Of a stretch of DNA of 64,000 nt, positions 1 through 9,381 are shown piece by piece. Within the stretch, counting starts at the first letter, position 1, and each line of letters opens with the position of its first letter. The notes below the pieces were generated by a model that did no database searches, had not been told where the DNA came from, and saw only the letters and a program-made list of their open reading frames with translations. Source of the stretch: Nitrosomonas sp. (GTDB lineage: Bacteria > Pseudomonadota > Gammaproteobacteria > Burkholderiales > Nitrosomonadaceae); the NCBI GenBank assembly GCA_016708955.1, contig JADJES010000002.1:124001-188000 (forward strand), written 5' to 3'. Made by a program: the position numbers and the translations under genes.

Positions 1-561
1 CCTCACGTAAAACAGATTTTTGTGCTTGGCTCACCGTAAAATGGGAGAAATCGAAACCGTTATGCACAACCACCATTCTTTCCGCATCATAGCCATATTT
101 AATGTGTTCTTCCCTCGCTGACTCTGCAACGCAAAGAATCTTTTTCGGTATCCAACGAGACAGCAACGCAGAAATCTTTACAACCAAAACAGTTTTCGGA
201 TTATTCGCGGGTACAGACTGAATACGGATACCCCAAATAATATTTTTAAAGCCACTCAAACGCGCAGCTAAACCACCTAATAAATCTGCGTGATACATCC
301 AAGTTTGGATAATATCAGGCTTAGACTGCTTAATTAACTTGCACAACTGAAAAAATTTACCTGGAAAACCCAATACGGAAGACATTTCCATGGCATGAAC
401 TTCAACACCTTGGGCACACAACTCTTTACCGATCACTTCCAAGGCGGTAAGCGACACGACTATCTTATCCGAAAGTGTACTTGGGTCGCTGAGGATCAAG
501 CGCTAAGCATAGACTCTGCACCGCCAGGCCCTAATCCCGTAATAATATGCAATATTTTCAT
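1..561 (-). pseudogene. glycosyltransferase family 4, N-terminal part, frameshifted
   Basis: The gene reads on the minus strand from an ATG at 559-561 and leaves the window at base 1. The first residues, MKILHIITGLGPGGAE, are the typical start of GT-B fold glycosyltransferases of family 4. The frame stops after about 21 codons, near 500, and the continuation lies in another frame through to the edge. That part includes IIQTWMYHADLLGGLAAR and, further on, VVVHNGFDFSHF, the usual HNG[FV]D segment before the catalytic domain. One single-base indel explains the break. The product would transfer a sugar to a lipid-linked or polysaccharide acceptor at the inner membrane. It lies downstream of a broken acyltransferase gene in the same direction, so an exopolysaccharide locus is likely. 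An assembly indel is an alternative to a true pseudogene. Confidence 0.75.
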
Positions 562-1200
562 GATATTATTCCAATTTTCTTCAATATAGCTCCCATAGCT
601 TTAAAAATCACTTGCCCCAAGCGTAATACCATTCATATCATCGTCACCCATCTGTGGTTCCCATGTCGTTATAAAGAAAGGGAATACCCTTTTATAAGGC
701 AGTTTCCAGGCTCCTGCATTAATTTGATTAGCAACACCGCCTAAACCCGAATGTATCAATAAAGTTGGCTTGTAAACACTAGCCAATACCGCGCATAAAT
801 GGGCATTTTGTGCGATGAAATCAACCATCAAATCAACTAAAATGCCGTGTTACTCGCAAGCCCAGTAACTCATTACCGCTTTCGACAGCTGAAATAACAT
901 AATTTTTATATGGCACATCCAGAAAACGCCAAGCAATAAATTCAGGTGTGTATTTAAGATGAACGTCTGGATTCTTGCTCAGTTTATGCCAGAAATCTTC
1001 AGGCAATGCTTTTAAGTCCGCCAAGGTATTGATCCGCCTTACTTGCTTCCCTGAAAAAGGCAGTTTAAATTTTGCCAAATGTAAATGCAATGGATCCCTA
1101 AACATCATTTTTTGCCTTTTCCACCCCGGTGCAGAATTAGCATTGGGGTGCCCCAATAACCAAATATTCTGGCTAGATAAATGTTCGCGGGTGCATTTAA

Positions 1201-2932
1201 CCTATTTTCCTCAGTTGATTCCTGTAAAATTGCCACAAACGTATTTCTGGTAAGGGTTTGCGACAGAATAGGAGGCTCACCCAATGGGTGAAATTAAATT
1301 TGAGAAGAAGACACTGGTCGAGGCGATCAATACTACTTTGCAGAAGACGGAACAAACGGCGGCTGAACAAAGCGTAGCCACCCCTGGTGGCCGGTTTCAC
1401 GTTCGCTGGGATGAAGGCGGAAGCGCCACAGCACTGGGGCAATTACCGTTTTTTGCCGAGTTTTTGGAAGTTTCTGGGTTATTCGCCCGCTGGGTGGATG
1501 GATGTCCAATGGATTACACCAGTCCCAACGCACCCAAGGTGGTTGATGTGCTTGGCACCTGGCTACTATCGATTTTGGATGGACAGCGGCGCTATGCGCA
1601 TGTTTCCGGTCTACGCGGCGATGAAGTTGCTCCCCGGATACTCGGCATGAACAAGATCATCAGTGACGAGAGTTTGCGTCGCGCACTGGCGCACTTGGCA
1701 CCGGCCCCATGCAAGTATGATAGCGAAGAAGAACGCGCTGCCCGCGCAATCCAACTGGCGAAGAGCACAGCATGGATGGATAAAGCCCTGGGCGAGAGTA
1801 CTCAAGAATCTTTACGCACACCCTGGATACTCGATGCCGACACCAGCGTCAAGCTGTTGTATGGTCACCAGGCAGGCGCCGAGATTGGCTACAACCCAAC
1901 CAAGCCGGGACGGCCGAGCCATACTTTGCACACCTACTGGATCGGCAACATCCGCCTGGTGCTTGATGTCGAGGTACAAAGCGGCAAAGCCAGTGCGGCG
2001 AAACATAGCCTGCCGCGCCTGTGCCAGCTAATTGAGGGACTTTCCCCCGAGGAACGCCCCGCCCTAGTGCGCGGTGACAGCGCCTTTGGTAATGAGGGTG
2101 TAATGGCCGAGATGGAGCGAACTGAACAGCACTACCTCTTCAAGCTACGGCAAACTGCCGGAGTTAAGCGTCTGATCGAGCGGCAATGGCAGCAAGGCGA
2201 CTGGCAGAACGTAGGCCAAGGCTTTGACGCGGTGGAAGGCAAGCTTCGGCTGACGGGCTGGAGCAGTGCGCGGCGTGTAGTGGTACTGCGGCGGCGAATC
2301 AAAGACAGCATGGCGGCAGCCGAGACGAGCAATGAGAACCAGCAGCCGACGCTCCACTTCATTGACCATTCAGACAAGGTTAAACTCTGGGAATACGCTA
2401 TATTGGTGACCAATACAGACTACTCCCTCGACGCCATTGGCCAGTTATACCGGGATCGGGCTGACTGCGAGAATGGCTTCGATGAGCTGAAAAACCAATG
2501 GGGCTGGGGTGGCTATACCACGCATGATCTGGAACGCTGCAACCTCTCAGCGCGGGCAGTCGCGCTTATCTACAATTGGTGGAGTTGGTATGTCAGACTG
2601 GCACACCCGAAGACACGCCTGGAGGCAATCACTAGCCGCCCCATGTTGCTCAGCGGCATTGCCCGCCTGACCCAGCACGCCGGTCAATCCCGATTACTGC
2701 TCACTCTGACTCACGCAGCCGGAGATCATATCAAGTCGATGATCGCCAATATACGAAAGGGTCTTGATCATGTTTTGGCAAGTGCGCCTCAGTTGACCAA
2801 AGCAGATCGTTGGGGCGTACTTGCACGCTATATCATTAACAAAATTATTGCAACCAGACCGAAAAATTCACAGCTCCTCGGTTTCCCTCCACCTTCTTTG
2901 GCCATTGGAGTGACCTAACAGAGGAATTTAGG
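1201..2932 (+). mobile_element. IS1380-like insertion sequence, complete
   Basis: The element is 1732 bp with imperfect terminal inverted repeats. The left end reads CCTATTTTCCTCAGTT and the right end, reversed, CCTAAATTCCTCTGTT (13 of 16 match). It is flanked by a 5-bp direct repeat TTTAA at 1196-1200 and 2933-2937. It carries one transposase gene on the plus strand and lies inside the minus-strand acyltransferase gene. CC ends and 4-5 bp duplications fit the IS1380 family. Confidence 0.85.
1284..2918 (+). CDS. DDE transposase, IS4 superfamily (IS1380-like)
   Basis: This 544-residue protein would move the surrounding element by cut-and-paste transposition. Acidic residues sit in the expected places: DADTS near residue 188, RGDSAFG near residue 263, and the YREK signature in YRDRADCENGFDELK near residue 395 (Y-x2-R-x3-E-x6-K), diagnostic of IS4-type transposases. 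The segment GYNPTKPGRPS resembles the IS1380 group. The frame is open from end to end, unlike every other transposase in the window, so the copy may be active. The start at 1284 follows a GGAGG-containing site (aggaggctcaccca) at a normal distance. Confidence 0.85.
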   Translation: MGEIKFEKKTLVEAINTTLQKTEQTAAEQSVATPGGRFHVRWDEGGSATALGQLPFFAEFLEVSGLFARWVDGCPMDYTSPNAPKVVDVLGTWLLSILDGQRRYAHVSGLRGDEVAPRILGMNKIISDESLRRALAHLAPAPCKYDSEEERAARAIQLAKSTAWMDKALGESTQESLRTPWILDADTSVKLLYGHQAGAEIGYNPTKPGRPSHTLHTYWIGNIRLVLDVEVQSGKASAAKHSLPRLCQLIEGLSPEERPALVRGDSAFGNEGVMAEMERTEQHYLFKLRQTAGVKRLIERQWQQGDWQNVGQGFDAVEGKLRLTGWSSARRVVVLRRRIKDSMAAAETSNENQQPTLHFIDHSDKVKLWEYAILVTNTDYSLDAIGQLYRDRADCENGFDELKNQWGWGGYTTHDLERCNLSARAVALIYNWWSWYVRLAHPKTRLEAITSRPMLLSGIARLTQHAGQSRLLLTLTHAAGDHIKSMIANIRKGLDHVLASAPQLTKADRWGVLARYIINKIIATRPKNSQLLGFPPPSLAIGVT

Positions 2933-3132
2933 TTTAATGATCTTTACAAACAAATTTTTAGTTCTGTGCTCTGGGTGTGCCAATAAATTTACGGCAAAAC
3001 AGGCTTTCTGTAACTCACCCTTACGCTCCAGGGTTACTGGAATCAGCACCATCATACCGATCCATAAATCATCTTCCTCAGCAACAATTAACGTAGCAGG
3101 CCCCTCGTTATTATCAATATAGAGCCATTTTA

Positions 3133-4484
3133 GGTTCATCCGGCAAGTGCGTACTTGTTAGTCAGAAATGCATGTTGAAATAAAGTGAATTAAAGGTTGA
3201 AATTATCTCTGATTTTCAACGAAGAGGTTTTTTCAACATGTCGACCAGTTTGCTGTATCACGCCTTTGGTATAGTTGGTTATTTTTATCAAAGCACTTGT
3301 TTTATTGCGGGTGTCATAGTTGTTGCAATACAAGCGGATCATTGGCGATTGAGATGTCCGGTATGTAAAAGCCGCGAGATACATTGCCGGGGAAAGTTGG
3401 TTAGACGCTTCAGGACAATACCGGTAGGTCAAAAAAGCAGTCTATATCGACCTTCCAGTTCAGCGGGTAGAATGCACCCGATGCCAAGCAGTTCGTCAGG
3501 TAAAGATACAGTTTGCTGATGAGCACAAGCGCTATACACGTTCTTTCGAAAGATTGGTTTTGGATCTCTCTAGGCACATGACCATCCAGGCAGTAGCACG
3601 CCATCTTGGAGTGAGCTGGGATCTGGTTAAGGGAATACAGAAGGACAATCTGAATAAACGTTATCGGTTGCCGAAATTGGCCAAGATAAAACGCATTGCG
3701 CTGGATGAAATATACCAAGGCAAGAAGCTGGGTTATTTAACGATAGTTCTGGATCTTCAACGTGGGGCAGTGATTTTGTTGGCAATGGGAAAGGTGCCGA
3801 TGCACTGATTCCGTTTTGGAAGCGTTTGAAACGATCGGTGCACGGATTGAAGCGGTTGCGACCGACATGGGGCCAGCATACATCAGTGCGGTGCGGGCTA
3901 ATATCCCAGATGCAACGCTAGTGTTCGATCACTTCCATATTATTAAGCTGTTCAACGAAAAGTTGACAAAACTGCGTCGTGATCTGCAACGAGAAGCAGA
4001 AAATGGGTTGGGCAAACCCGTTTTGAAGGGCATTCGCTGGCTGTTGCTGAAGAACCCTGACAACCTGGATGACAAGCGCAATGAACGTCAACGTCTGGAC
4101 GAAGCATTAAAGCTCAATGAGCCCTTGGCAACGGCCTATTACATGAAAGAAGAGTTACGCAATATCTGGCATCAACCGGATAAACTCTCAGCTCAAAATG
4201 CATTGGATGAATGGGTAAAAAAAGCCGCTGCTTCGGATGTCAACATGCTCAAGCAATTCTCTAAAACTATTGCAGCACACCGCTCAGGTATCCTGGCTTA
4301 TTTCGATTTTAATGGTTTATCAACCGGGCCGTTGGAAGGTACCAACAACAAGATAAAAACTTTGCACAAAATGGCCTATGGTTTCAGAGATGTCGAGTTC
4401 TTTAAACTCAAAATTATGGCGCTGCATGAAACCAATTATGTCCTTGTCGGTTAAACCCAAAAGTACGCACTTGCCGGATGAACC
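3133..4484 (+). mobile_element. ISL3-family insertion sequence, copy A
   Basis: A 1352-bp element whose ends begin GGTTCATCCGGCAAGTGCG and match over about 24 bases. It is flanked by a perfect 8-bp direct repeat CCATTTTA at 3125-3132 and 4485-4492. Two nearly identical copies lie at 15174-16520 and 43419-44732. An 8-bp duplication is the rule for ISL3. It interrupts the acyltransferase gene after codon 40. Confidence 0.92.
3238..4454 (+). pseudogene. ISL3 transposase, frameshifted (copy A)
   Basis: The N-terminus carries a zinc-ribbon-like region (CPVCKSREIHC at about residue 40, then CTRCQ) typical of ISL3. The DDE core follows, with TDMGPAYISAV and FDHFHIIKLFNEKL in the middle and STGPLEGTNNKIKTLHKMAYG near the end. 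The frame is broken near 3430 and again near 3810. Copies A, B and C break at different places, so a consensus of the three gives an open frame of about 403 residues. This copy is inactive as written unless the indels are sequencing errors. Confidence 0.85.
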
Positions 4485-4727
4485 CCATTTTAGAAAGTGC
4501 TCAGATAACGTGGGATTATCTTCTGGATAATAAGTGCGACCTAGCTTGATGAGCCAAGGTAAGTGGCTAATATCACAGGCTAAAGCAGAAATTCTAGTTT
4601 CCATAAGTTTAAACCTTTCAAATAATTTTCGACAAAAACTTAAGCTTAGAAGAGTTTTTTAAATTTAATAGCTTATTCATTAATTAAAACAACTAAGTTC
4701 CTAGTATTTTATTTAAAAACTAAACTA

Positions 4728-4994
4728 TTATTTTTCAGTGTCTAGCGAGGGTGCTGTAAAGCTAGCAACCAAATTATGCGCATATGCATTCCAATGACTA
4801 TCAAAAGCGCCAAAATCAAACGCTTTCCGGTTTTTTTTCCAATCATTCCGAAACACAGAATTAAGGTCAACTACTTGAAAGTCATACTTTGAACTAAGCT
4901 TAGTTAATTCTGGTGCCAAAGTTTCGGCCGCCTTATTCTCGTAAATAGCTTTTCTATCGGCATCCATGAGAAAAACATAAACAGAAGGGGCGCG
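4728..4994 (-). pseudogene. C-terminal remnant of an AlgX/AlgJ-like SGNH acetyltransferase
   Basis: About 85 residues remain. They read SVYVFLMDADRKAIYENK, then YDFQVVDLNSVF, then FDSHWNAYAHNLVASF. The DSHWN segment matches the last SGNH block (D-x-HW-N) of AlgX/AlgJ-type O-acetyltransferases that decorate exopolysaccharides in the periplasm. The N-terminal two thirds and the signal peptide are missing: just upstream, near 4994-5050, the sequence changes into an IS1182-like transposase region. It sits upstream of the acyltransferase gene and in the same direction, so the two probably shared an operon. The assignment rests on a short motif and on context. Confidence 0.6.
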
Positions 4995-5136
4995 GTTGCG
5001 GTGTAGCAATGTCGCGCAATCGAGCGGGTGTGAATCCCGCCTTGGTAACTTCTAGGAGTCTGTCGGACTTAAAGCATGTGGATGCCCAATTTGTTAAAAT
5101 AGCGCCCAATTGAAACCGGATTTTTGGAAAAGCGAC

Positions 5137-5643
5137 ATGAGTCATTTCGAGCTCTGCGATCGCCATCAGCTGTACCTGCTCCCGCCGTCGATAGATGAAT
5201 GGTTACCGGAAAATCATATGACACGGTTCATCATTGAAGTCATTGATCAGTTGAACTTGACGAGATTGACGAGCCGTTATTCTGGTAAAGGTTCGCAAGC
5301 CTATCACCCCGCCATGATGTTGGCATTATTGGTTTATGGTTATGCAACCGGTACATTTTCCAGCCGCAAGATTGAACGGGCGACGCACGACTCGGTTGCG
5401 TTTTGTTTTCTTGCGGCCAATCAGCACCCGGATCACGACACGATCGCAAATTTCCGCAAAACCTTTTTGCTGGAATTGCAGGAATTGTTTGTGCAAGTGT
5501 TGGCCATAGCCCAAGCGATGAAGTTGTTTAAATTGGGAAACATATCGCTGGATGGCACCAAAATCAAAGCCAATGCATCAAAGCGCTATCGCACGGACAC
5601 TACTTTGCGAAAGCCAATAGTTCGTCGCTTGACTATAAAATAA
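5137..5643 (+). pseudogene. IS1182/IS5-type transposase, N-terminal fragment
   Basis: The frame begins MSHFELCDRHQLYLLPPS and runs about 168 residues. It covers the DUF772-type N-terminal domain (GKGSQAYHPAMMLALLVYGY, then RATHDSVAFCFLAANQHPDH) and reaches the first catalytic Asp in LDGTKIKANASK. The sequence then diverges and stops. Full-length relatives are roughly 450-500 residues, so the catalytic core is lost. An ATG at 5137 is preferred over an earlier TTG because family members start near it. A possible terminus is the AGTCTGTCGGACTT region at 5056. The insertion removed the start of the AlgX-like gene to its left. Confidence 0.75.
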
Positions 5644-5873
5644 TAGCGACTTTTGATGGCGGATCTGCTGGGAAGTACTTTGCCATTCAGCGAGCATTGT
5701 AGCGCTATGCTGTTGAAGTTTATAATCAGCAGCGCTGGATAATACCGTTTAACCAGTTAGGGATTCATAATGGGGCGGATTAATTCGGCATGGTTCATGG
5801 ATGGATTTTGATGGATTTATTCAAACATAGCGCTATTGTTGCCGGTATTATAAGAAAACGATGAGTAAATCAA
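5644..5873. other. gap with an uncertain coding remnant
   Basis: No intact gene is visible. A plus-strand frame from 5703 reads RYAVEVYNQQRW, then stops at 5778, and resumes GMVHGWILMDLFKHSAIVA until a stop just before xthA. It looks like the tail of a membrane or polysaccharide protein, but I do not recognise it. It may be the far flank of the deletion that accompanied the IS1182-like insertion. Confidence 0.3.
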
Positions 5874-6647
5874 ATGATTATGAAATTAGCAACCTGGAAC
5901 GTGAATTCACTCAAAGTGCGATTGCCGCAAGTGATTGATTGGTTGGTAGAGAATCAGCCGGATATGTTATGTTTGCAGGAAACGAAATTAACTGACGATA
6001 ATTTCCCAACCAGTGAAATTGCTGCGATTGGTTACCAATCGGCTTTTATTGGACAGAAGACCTACAATGGTGTCGCGATACTCAGCAAACAGGAAGGAAG
6101 CGGAATAATAACCGCCATACCGGGTTTTGCAGATGAGCAAAGAAGGGTTGTCGCGGCAACCTATGGGGATTTGCGCGTTATTTCTGTATATGTTCCCAAT
6201 GGCGATACTGTTGAGTCGGAGAAATATGGTTACAAATTGAGGTGGCTACCTGCTTTGAACGAGTGGTTGCAACAGGAATTGAAAGTTTATTCAAAATTGG
6301 CAGTACTGGGTGATTTTAATATCGCACCGGAGGATCGCGATGTTTATGATCCTAAAATATGGGAAGGAAAAGTATTATGCAGCCAGCCGGAGCGGGCTGC
6401 GTTCACTAGTCTACTTGATTTAGGGTTTGCTGATAGTTTTCGTTTATTTGAGCAGTCCGAAAAATTGTATACCTGGTGGGATTATCGCATGATGGCTTTT
6501 CGTTTGAATCGTGGATTGCGTATTGATCATATTTTGCTCAGTAATGAACTTGCTCGCAGCTGTGTAACCTGCACCATTGATAAAACGATGCGTAAGCAAG
6601 AGCGCCCTTCAGACCATGCACCAGTTATCGTGGAGCTTGCCGTGTGA
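5874..6647 (+). CDS. xthA: exodeoxyribonuclease III
   Basis: The 257-residue protein removes 3' blocking groups and cleaves abasic sites in base excision repair. All blocks of the exonuclease-endonuclease-phosphatase fold are present: TWNVNSLK at the start, CLQETKL (metal-binding Glu, about residue 36), VYVPNG near 112, GDFNIAPEDRDVYDP near 147, RGLRIDHILLS near 215 and SDHAPVIVEL at the end with the catalytic His. Length matches the family. The frame opens with ATG at 5874; a second ATG two codons later is the more usual start (MKLATWN). It stands alone between IS debris and convergent DUF4124 genes. Confidence 0.95.
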   Translation: MIMKLATWNVNSLKVRLPQVIDWLVENQPDMLCLQETKLTDDNFPTSEIAAIGYQSAFIGQKTYNGVAILSKQEGSGIITAIPGFADEQRRVVAATYGDLRVISVYVPNGDTVESEKYGYKLRWLPALNEWLQQELKVYSKLAVLGDFNIAPEDRDVYDPKIWEGKVLCSQPERAAFTSLLDLGFADSFRLFEQSEKLYTWWDYRMMAFRLNRGLRIDHILLSNELARSCVTCTIDKTMRKQERPSDHAPVIVELAV

Positions 6648-6669
6648 ATACGGGCGATGATCTTCCGGG

Positions 6670-7119
6670 TTAGTTGCTTTTACCCGGTAATTTCTCGAAT
6701 TCGTTTCTCAACATATTCAGATTTTTTTCACGTACATTGATTTCTTCCCGCAATCGCTCCACGCGATTAAGGTATCTCTGATAGTTTCGCTCGCTGCCTA
6801 AACGATCGGGAATGCCGTCTTTGTATTCGTTTTTTACTTCATTAAGTCGATTTTCTTCTTCAGAAATTTTACTTTGCATCTGCTCACGTTGTTCTTCAAT
6901 TCTGGCGTTTTCCCTTCTTTTCATGATTCTATCGTTAATATCTCCTGAAACGGTAGAGGGGACGACAACAATCGGGGGCAGATCAATTTTTTTTGAATTA
7001 CTAGAAGGGATATTCGAATATGTTACGTTGCCACGTTCATCGATATGTTTATACACGCCAGCTTGAGTCAGGCAGGAGAAAAGAACTAAGGCAATGAATA
7101 AAAAATTATTTCTTTTCAT
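6670..7119 (-). CDS. DUF4124 domain secreted protein, distal paralogue
   Basis: A 149-residue protein with a signal peptide (FLFIALVLFSCLTQA) followed by the DUF4124 core GVYKHIDERGNVTYSN at residues 21-36. The rest is charged and coiled-coil-like with many Arg and Glu (EEENRLNEVKNEY). The function of DUF4124 is unknown; members are periplasmic and common in betaproteobacteria next to glnA. It lies 37 bases downstream of a paralogue with the same design, so the pair probably arose by duplication and is cotranscribed. It converges on xthA; a weak CCGGGT/ACCCGG hairpin covers its end. Confidence 0.8.
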   Translation of the reverse strand: MKRNNFLFIALVLFSCLTQAGVYKHIDERGNVTYSNIPSSNSKKIDLPPIVVVPSTVSGDINDRIMKRRENARIEEQREQMQSKISEEENRLNEVKNEYKDGIPDRLGSERNYQRYLNRVERLREEINVREKNLNMLRNEFEKLPGKSN

Positions 7120-7156
7120 GATTCACCGTTCTAATCGTTTGTGACTCTCAGCTTAT

Positions 7157-7585
7157 CTATCGAGCAAGCTCTTTTCTTAATGCGTATATATTTCTTTGAT
7201 GCAAGAATAGTTTGTTTCTTAGCTGTACGGCCTTTTCCTGATGAGTGTTTGATTCGTGCGGATTACTGATCTGTTCCAGGAAATTTTGTGTATCGGTAAA
7301 AAGCTTTTCTTCCGCTACCAGCTCTTTTTTCAAGACCTGGCGGCGCATGGCATCGCGTTCTTTCTGTTTAGTATCTTTTACCCGGGGAGAGTTTGGTTGT
7401 AATCCCTCTGTATTCCGGGAAAAAGAGGCAACAGAGAATTTCTGCGCATCATTGATGGGACGATTGGTAAAGGTGATGTTGCCGTCTTTATCCACATGTT
7501 TGTATATGTCTGTTCCAGCAATAGCCTTGGGTAAATAGCTCAACAAGATTAAAGCGGACAGAATAAGCAATGTTCTGGTTTTCAT
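7157..7585 (-). CDS. DUF4124 domain secreted protein, proximal paralogue
   Basis: A 142-residue protein with signal peptide (TLLILSALILLSYLPKAIAG), the DUF4124 core DIYKHVDKDGNITFTNRP at residues 26-43, and a C-terminal helical part (EEKLFTDTQNFLEQI) that looks coiled-coil. It shares the K-H-x-D-x-x-G-N-x-T signature with the next gene, but the proteins differ elsewhere. It follows glnA on the same strand after 386 bases. In many relatives a DUF4124 gene stands between glnA and the ntrBC genes (general knowledge); no ntrBC genes are seen here. The role is unknown. Confidence 0.8.
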   Translation of the reverse strand: MKTRTLLILSALILLSYLPKAIAGTDIYKHVDKDGNITFTNRPINDAQKFSVASFSRNTEGLQPNSPRVKDTKQKERDAMRRQVLKKELVAEEKLFTDTQNFLEQISNPHESNTHQEKAVQLRNKLFLHQRNIYALRKELAR

Positions 7586-7971
7586 ATTTTGCTAGAAGAA
7601 TTCCGATAAAAGTGCAACTATTTGGTCAGTCTATCAATGATTTCTCTTATGCAAGGCAAAGAAAAGAGCCAAAAATCCTACTTATTACAGCAATTGATTT
7701 ATCTTTAATTAAAAATTAACTCAAGTTTTTGATTCTAGGAAGCTACCCGAAATTAGTAATAATTTACTCCAATAAATCCAATTCGGTTATGTTTTCCGAT
7801 CATTTTCGTTAAATAGAGCAACTATTTGCCTCAAATGATAAAAAAATTTGTCTCAAAATGGCTTTCCCTCGCTATGATTACTAATTCCGTTCAGCCGTCT
7901 AGTGTGTAAATATTGCATATTTATTGTATTGTCCCGCTCATTGCGCTCTGGATGCCGGGTTTAGTTCCAGG
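7586..7971. other. intergenic region between glnA and DUF4124 genes
   Basis: This is 386 AT-rich bases without a convincing frame on either strand. No strong hairpin follows glnA. The region presumably holds the promoter of the DUF4124 pair, but I could not pick a box with confidence. Confidence 0.5.
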
Positions 7972-9381
7972 CTATAGACTGTAATACAGGTCGAATTCAA
8001 TCGGATGTGTAGTCATACGGAGTAATGTCACTTCATCCATCTTAAGATGAATGAAAGCGTCTATCATGTCATTAGAAAAAACACCGCCACGGATCAGAAA
8101 ATCTCGGTCTTTATCCAAACATTCCAAAGCCTCATCTAATGAAGCGCAAGAATTAGGTACTTTGGCAGCTTCTTCCGGCGGTAAATCATAAAGATTTTTA
8201 TCCATCGGATCGCCAGGGTGTATTTTATTCTGGATACCATCCAGACCTGCCATCATCAGTGCGGTAAATGCCAGGTATGGATTCGCTGTTGGATCAGGAA
8301 AACGCACTTCGATACGACGTCCTTTGGGGCTGCTGGTGTGCGGAATACGGATTGCAGCCGAGCGGTTACTTGCAGAATAAGCAAGGTTGACCGGTGCCTC
8401 AAATCCAGCAACCAGGCGTTTATAGGAGTTAGTGCTGGGATTGGTGATGGCATTGAGCGCTTTGGCATGCTTCAGGATACCGCCAATATAGAATAGCGCT
8501 ATTTCTGATAAACCGGCGTAGCCATTGCCAGAAAACAAATTCTTGCCATCTTTCCAGATGGATTGATGCACATGCATACCTGAACCGTTATCGCCGACGA
8601 TGGGTTTGGGCATGAAAGTTGCCGTTTTTCCATACGAATGTGCGACATTGTGTACGACATATTTGAGTATCTGGTTCCAATCCGCACGCTTAACCAGGCT
8701 ATTAAAGCGTGTGCCAATTTCGCATTGTCCTGCGGTAGCCACTTCATGGTGATGAACTTCTACACCGATACCCATTTCTTCCAGGGTAAGGCACATAGCG
8801 GAGCGAATATCTTGCAGGGAATCGACGGGGGGGACAGGAAAGTAACCTCCCTTTATGGCTGGGCGATGCCCAATATTTCCGCTTTCATATTTAATAGCCG
8901 AGCTCCAAGCTGCTTCCTCAGATGCAATTTTAACCGAACAGCCCGACATATCGGTATGCCAACGAACGGAGTCAAAAATGAAAAATTCAGGTTCAGGACC
9001 GAAATAAGCAACATCACCGATCCCCGTTGACTTTAAGTAAATTTCCGCGCGTTTGGCTAATGAACGCGGGTCCCGGATATATCCTTTTCCGTCGGCCGGT
9101 TCAACCACATCGCAGGTGATCAAGAGTGTCGGCTCGTCCATGAATGGATCCATATTGGCGGTATCAGGGTCGGGTATCAATAACATATCGGATGCTTGAA
9201 TGCTTTTCCAGCCGTCTATCGACGAACCGTCAAAGGGATGGCCATCTTCAAATTTGTCGGCATCAAAGGTATGTGCAGGTACGGTAACATGGTGTTCTTT
9301 ACCATTCGTATCTGTAAAACGTAAATCAACAAATTTGACTTCATTGTCTTGAATCAATTTCAAAACATCAGCTACCACCAT
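7972..9381 (-). CDS. glnA: type I glutamine synthetase
   Basis: The 469-residue enzyme makes glutamine from glutamate, ammonia and ATP in the cytoplasm as a dodecamer and is the main route of ammonium assimilation. Visible signatures are the beta-grasp N-domain, DGSSIDGW near residue 51, FGPEPEFFIFD near 128, HHHEVATAGQCEIG near 210, the ATP-binding KPIVGDNGSGMHVHQS near 260, and NRSAAIRIP near 340. KNLYDLPPEE near residue 398 carries the Tyr adenylylated by GlnE, so activity is likely controlled by adenylylation. The start has a clear GGAGAGAG site. It is divergent from recQ. Confidence 0.97.
   Translation of the reverse strand: MVVADVLKLIQDNEVKFVDLRFTDTNGKEHHVTVPAHTFDADKFEDGHPFDGSSIDGWKSIQASDMLLIPDPDTANMDPFMDEPTLLITCDVVEPADGKGYIRDPRSLAKRAEIYLKSTGIGDVAYFGPEPEFFIFDSVRWHTDMSGCSVKIASEEAAWSSAIKYESGNIGHRPAIKGGYFPVPPVDSLQDIRSAMCLTLEEMGIGVEVHHHEVATAGQCEIGTRFNSLVKRADWNQILKYVVHNVAHSYGKTATFMPKPIVGDNGSGMHVHQSIWKDGKNLFSGNGYAGLSEIALFYIGGILKHAKALNAITNPSTNSYKRLVAGFEAPVNLAYSASNRSAAIRIPHTSSPKGRRIEVRFPDPTANPYLAFTALMMAGLDGIQNKIHPGDPMDKNLYDLPPEEAAKVPNSCASLDEALECLDKDRDFLIRGGVFSNDMIDAFIHLKMDEVTLLRMTTHPIEFDLYYSL

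Larger units (their letters stand above)
601..4604 (-). pseudogene. GNAT-type acyltransferase gene split by two IS elements and a frameshift
   Basis: Four separated minus-strand pieces form one gene. They are the N-terminus at 4604-4485 (METRISALACDISHLPW), a middle piece at 3124-2933 (LYIDNNEGPATLIVAEEDD), a third piece at 1195-843, and the C-terminus at 842-601. Removing the ISL3 element (3133-4484) and one copy of its target duplication joins HFLKW to LYIDNN in frame. Removing the IS1380-like element (1201-2932) joins FVKIIK to CTREHL in frame. Deleting one T near 842 restores the rest. The repaired frame is 906 bases, exactly 302 codons including the stop. The fold looks GNAT-like (AHPEHRTKNLF resembles an acetyl-CoA loop), and the neighbours suggest modification of a sugar in polysaccharide synthesis. 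The family assignment is tentative; the reconstruction is firm. Confidence 0.85.

Noticed and set aside
5018..5045. Sequence GCGGGTGTGAATCCCGC looks like a tRNA T-arm next to the IS1182 fragment
   Set aside because: The loop lacks the TTCRA pattern, and no acceptor, D-arm or anticodon arm can be built around it on either strand.
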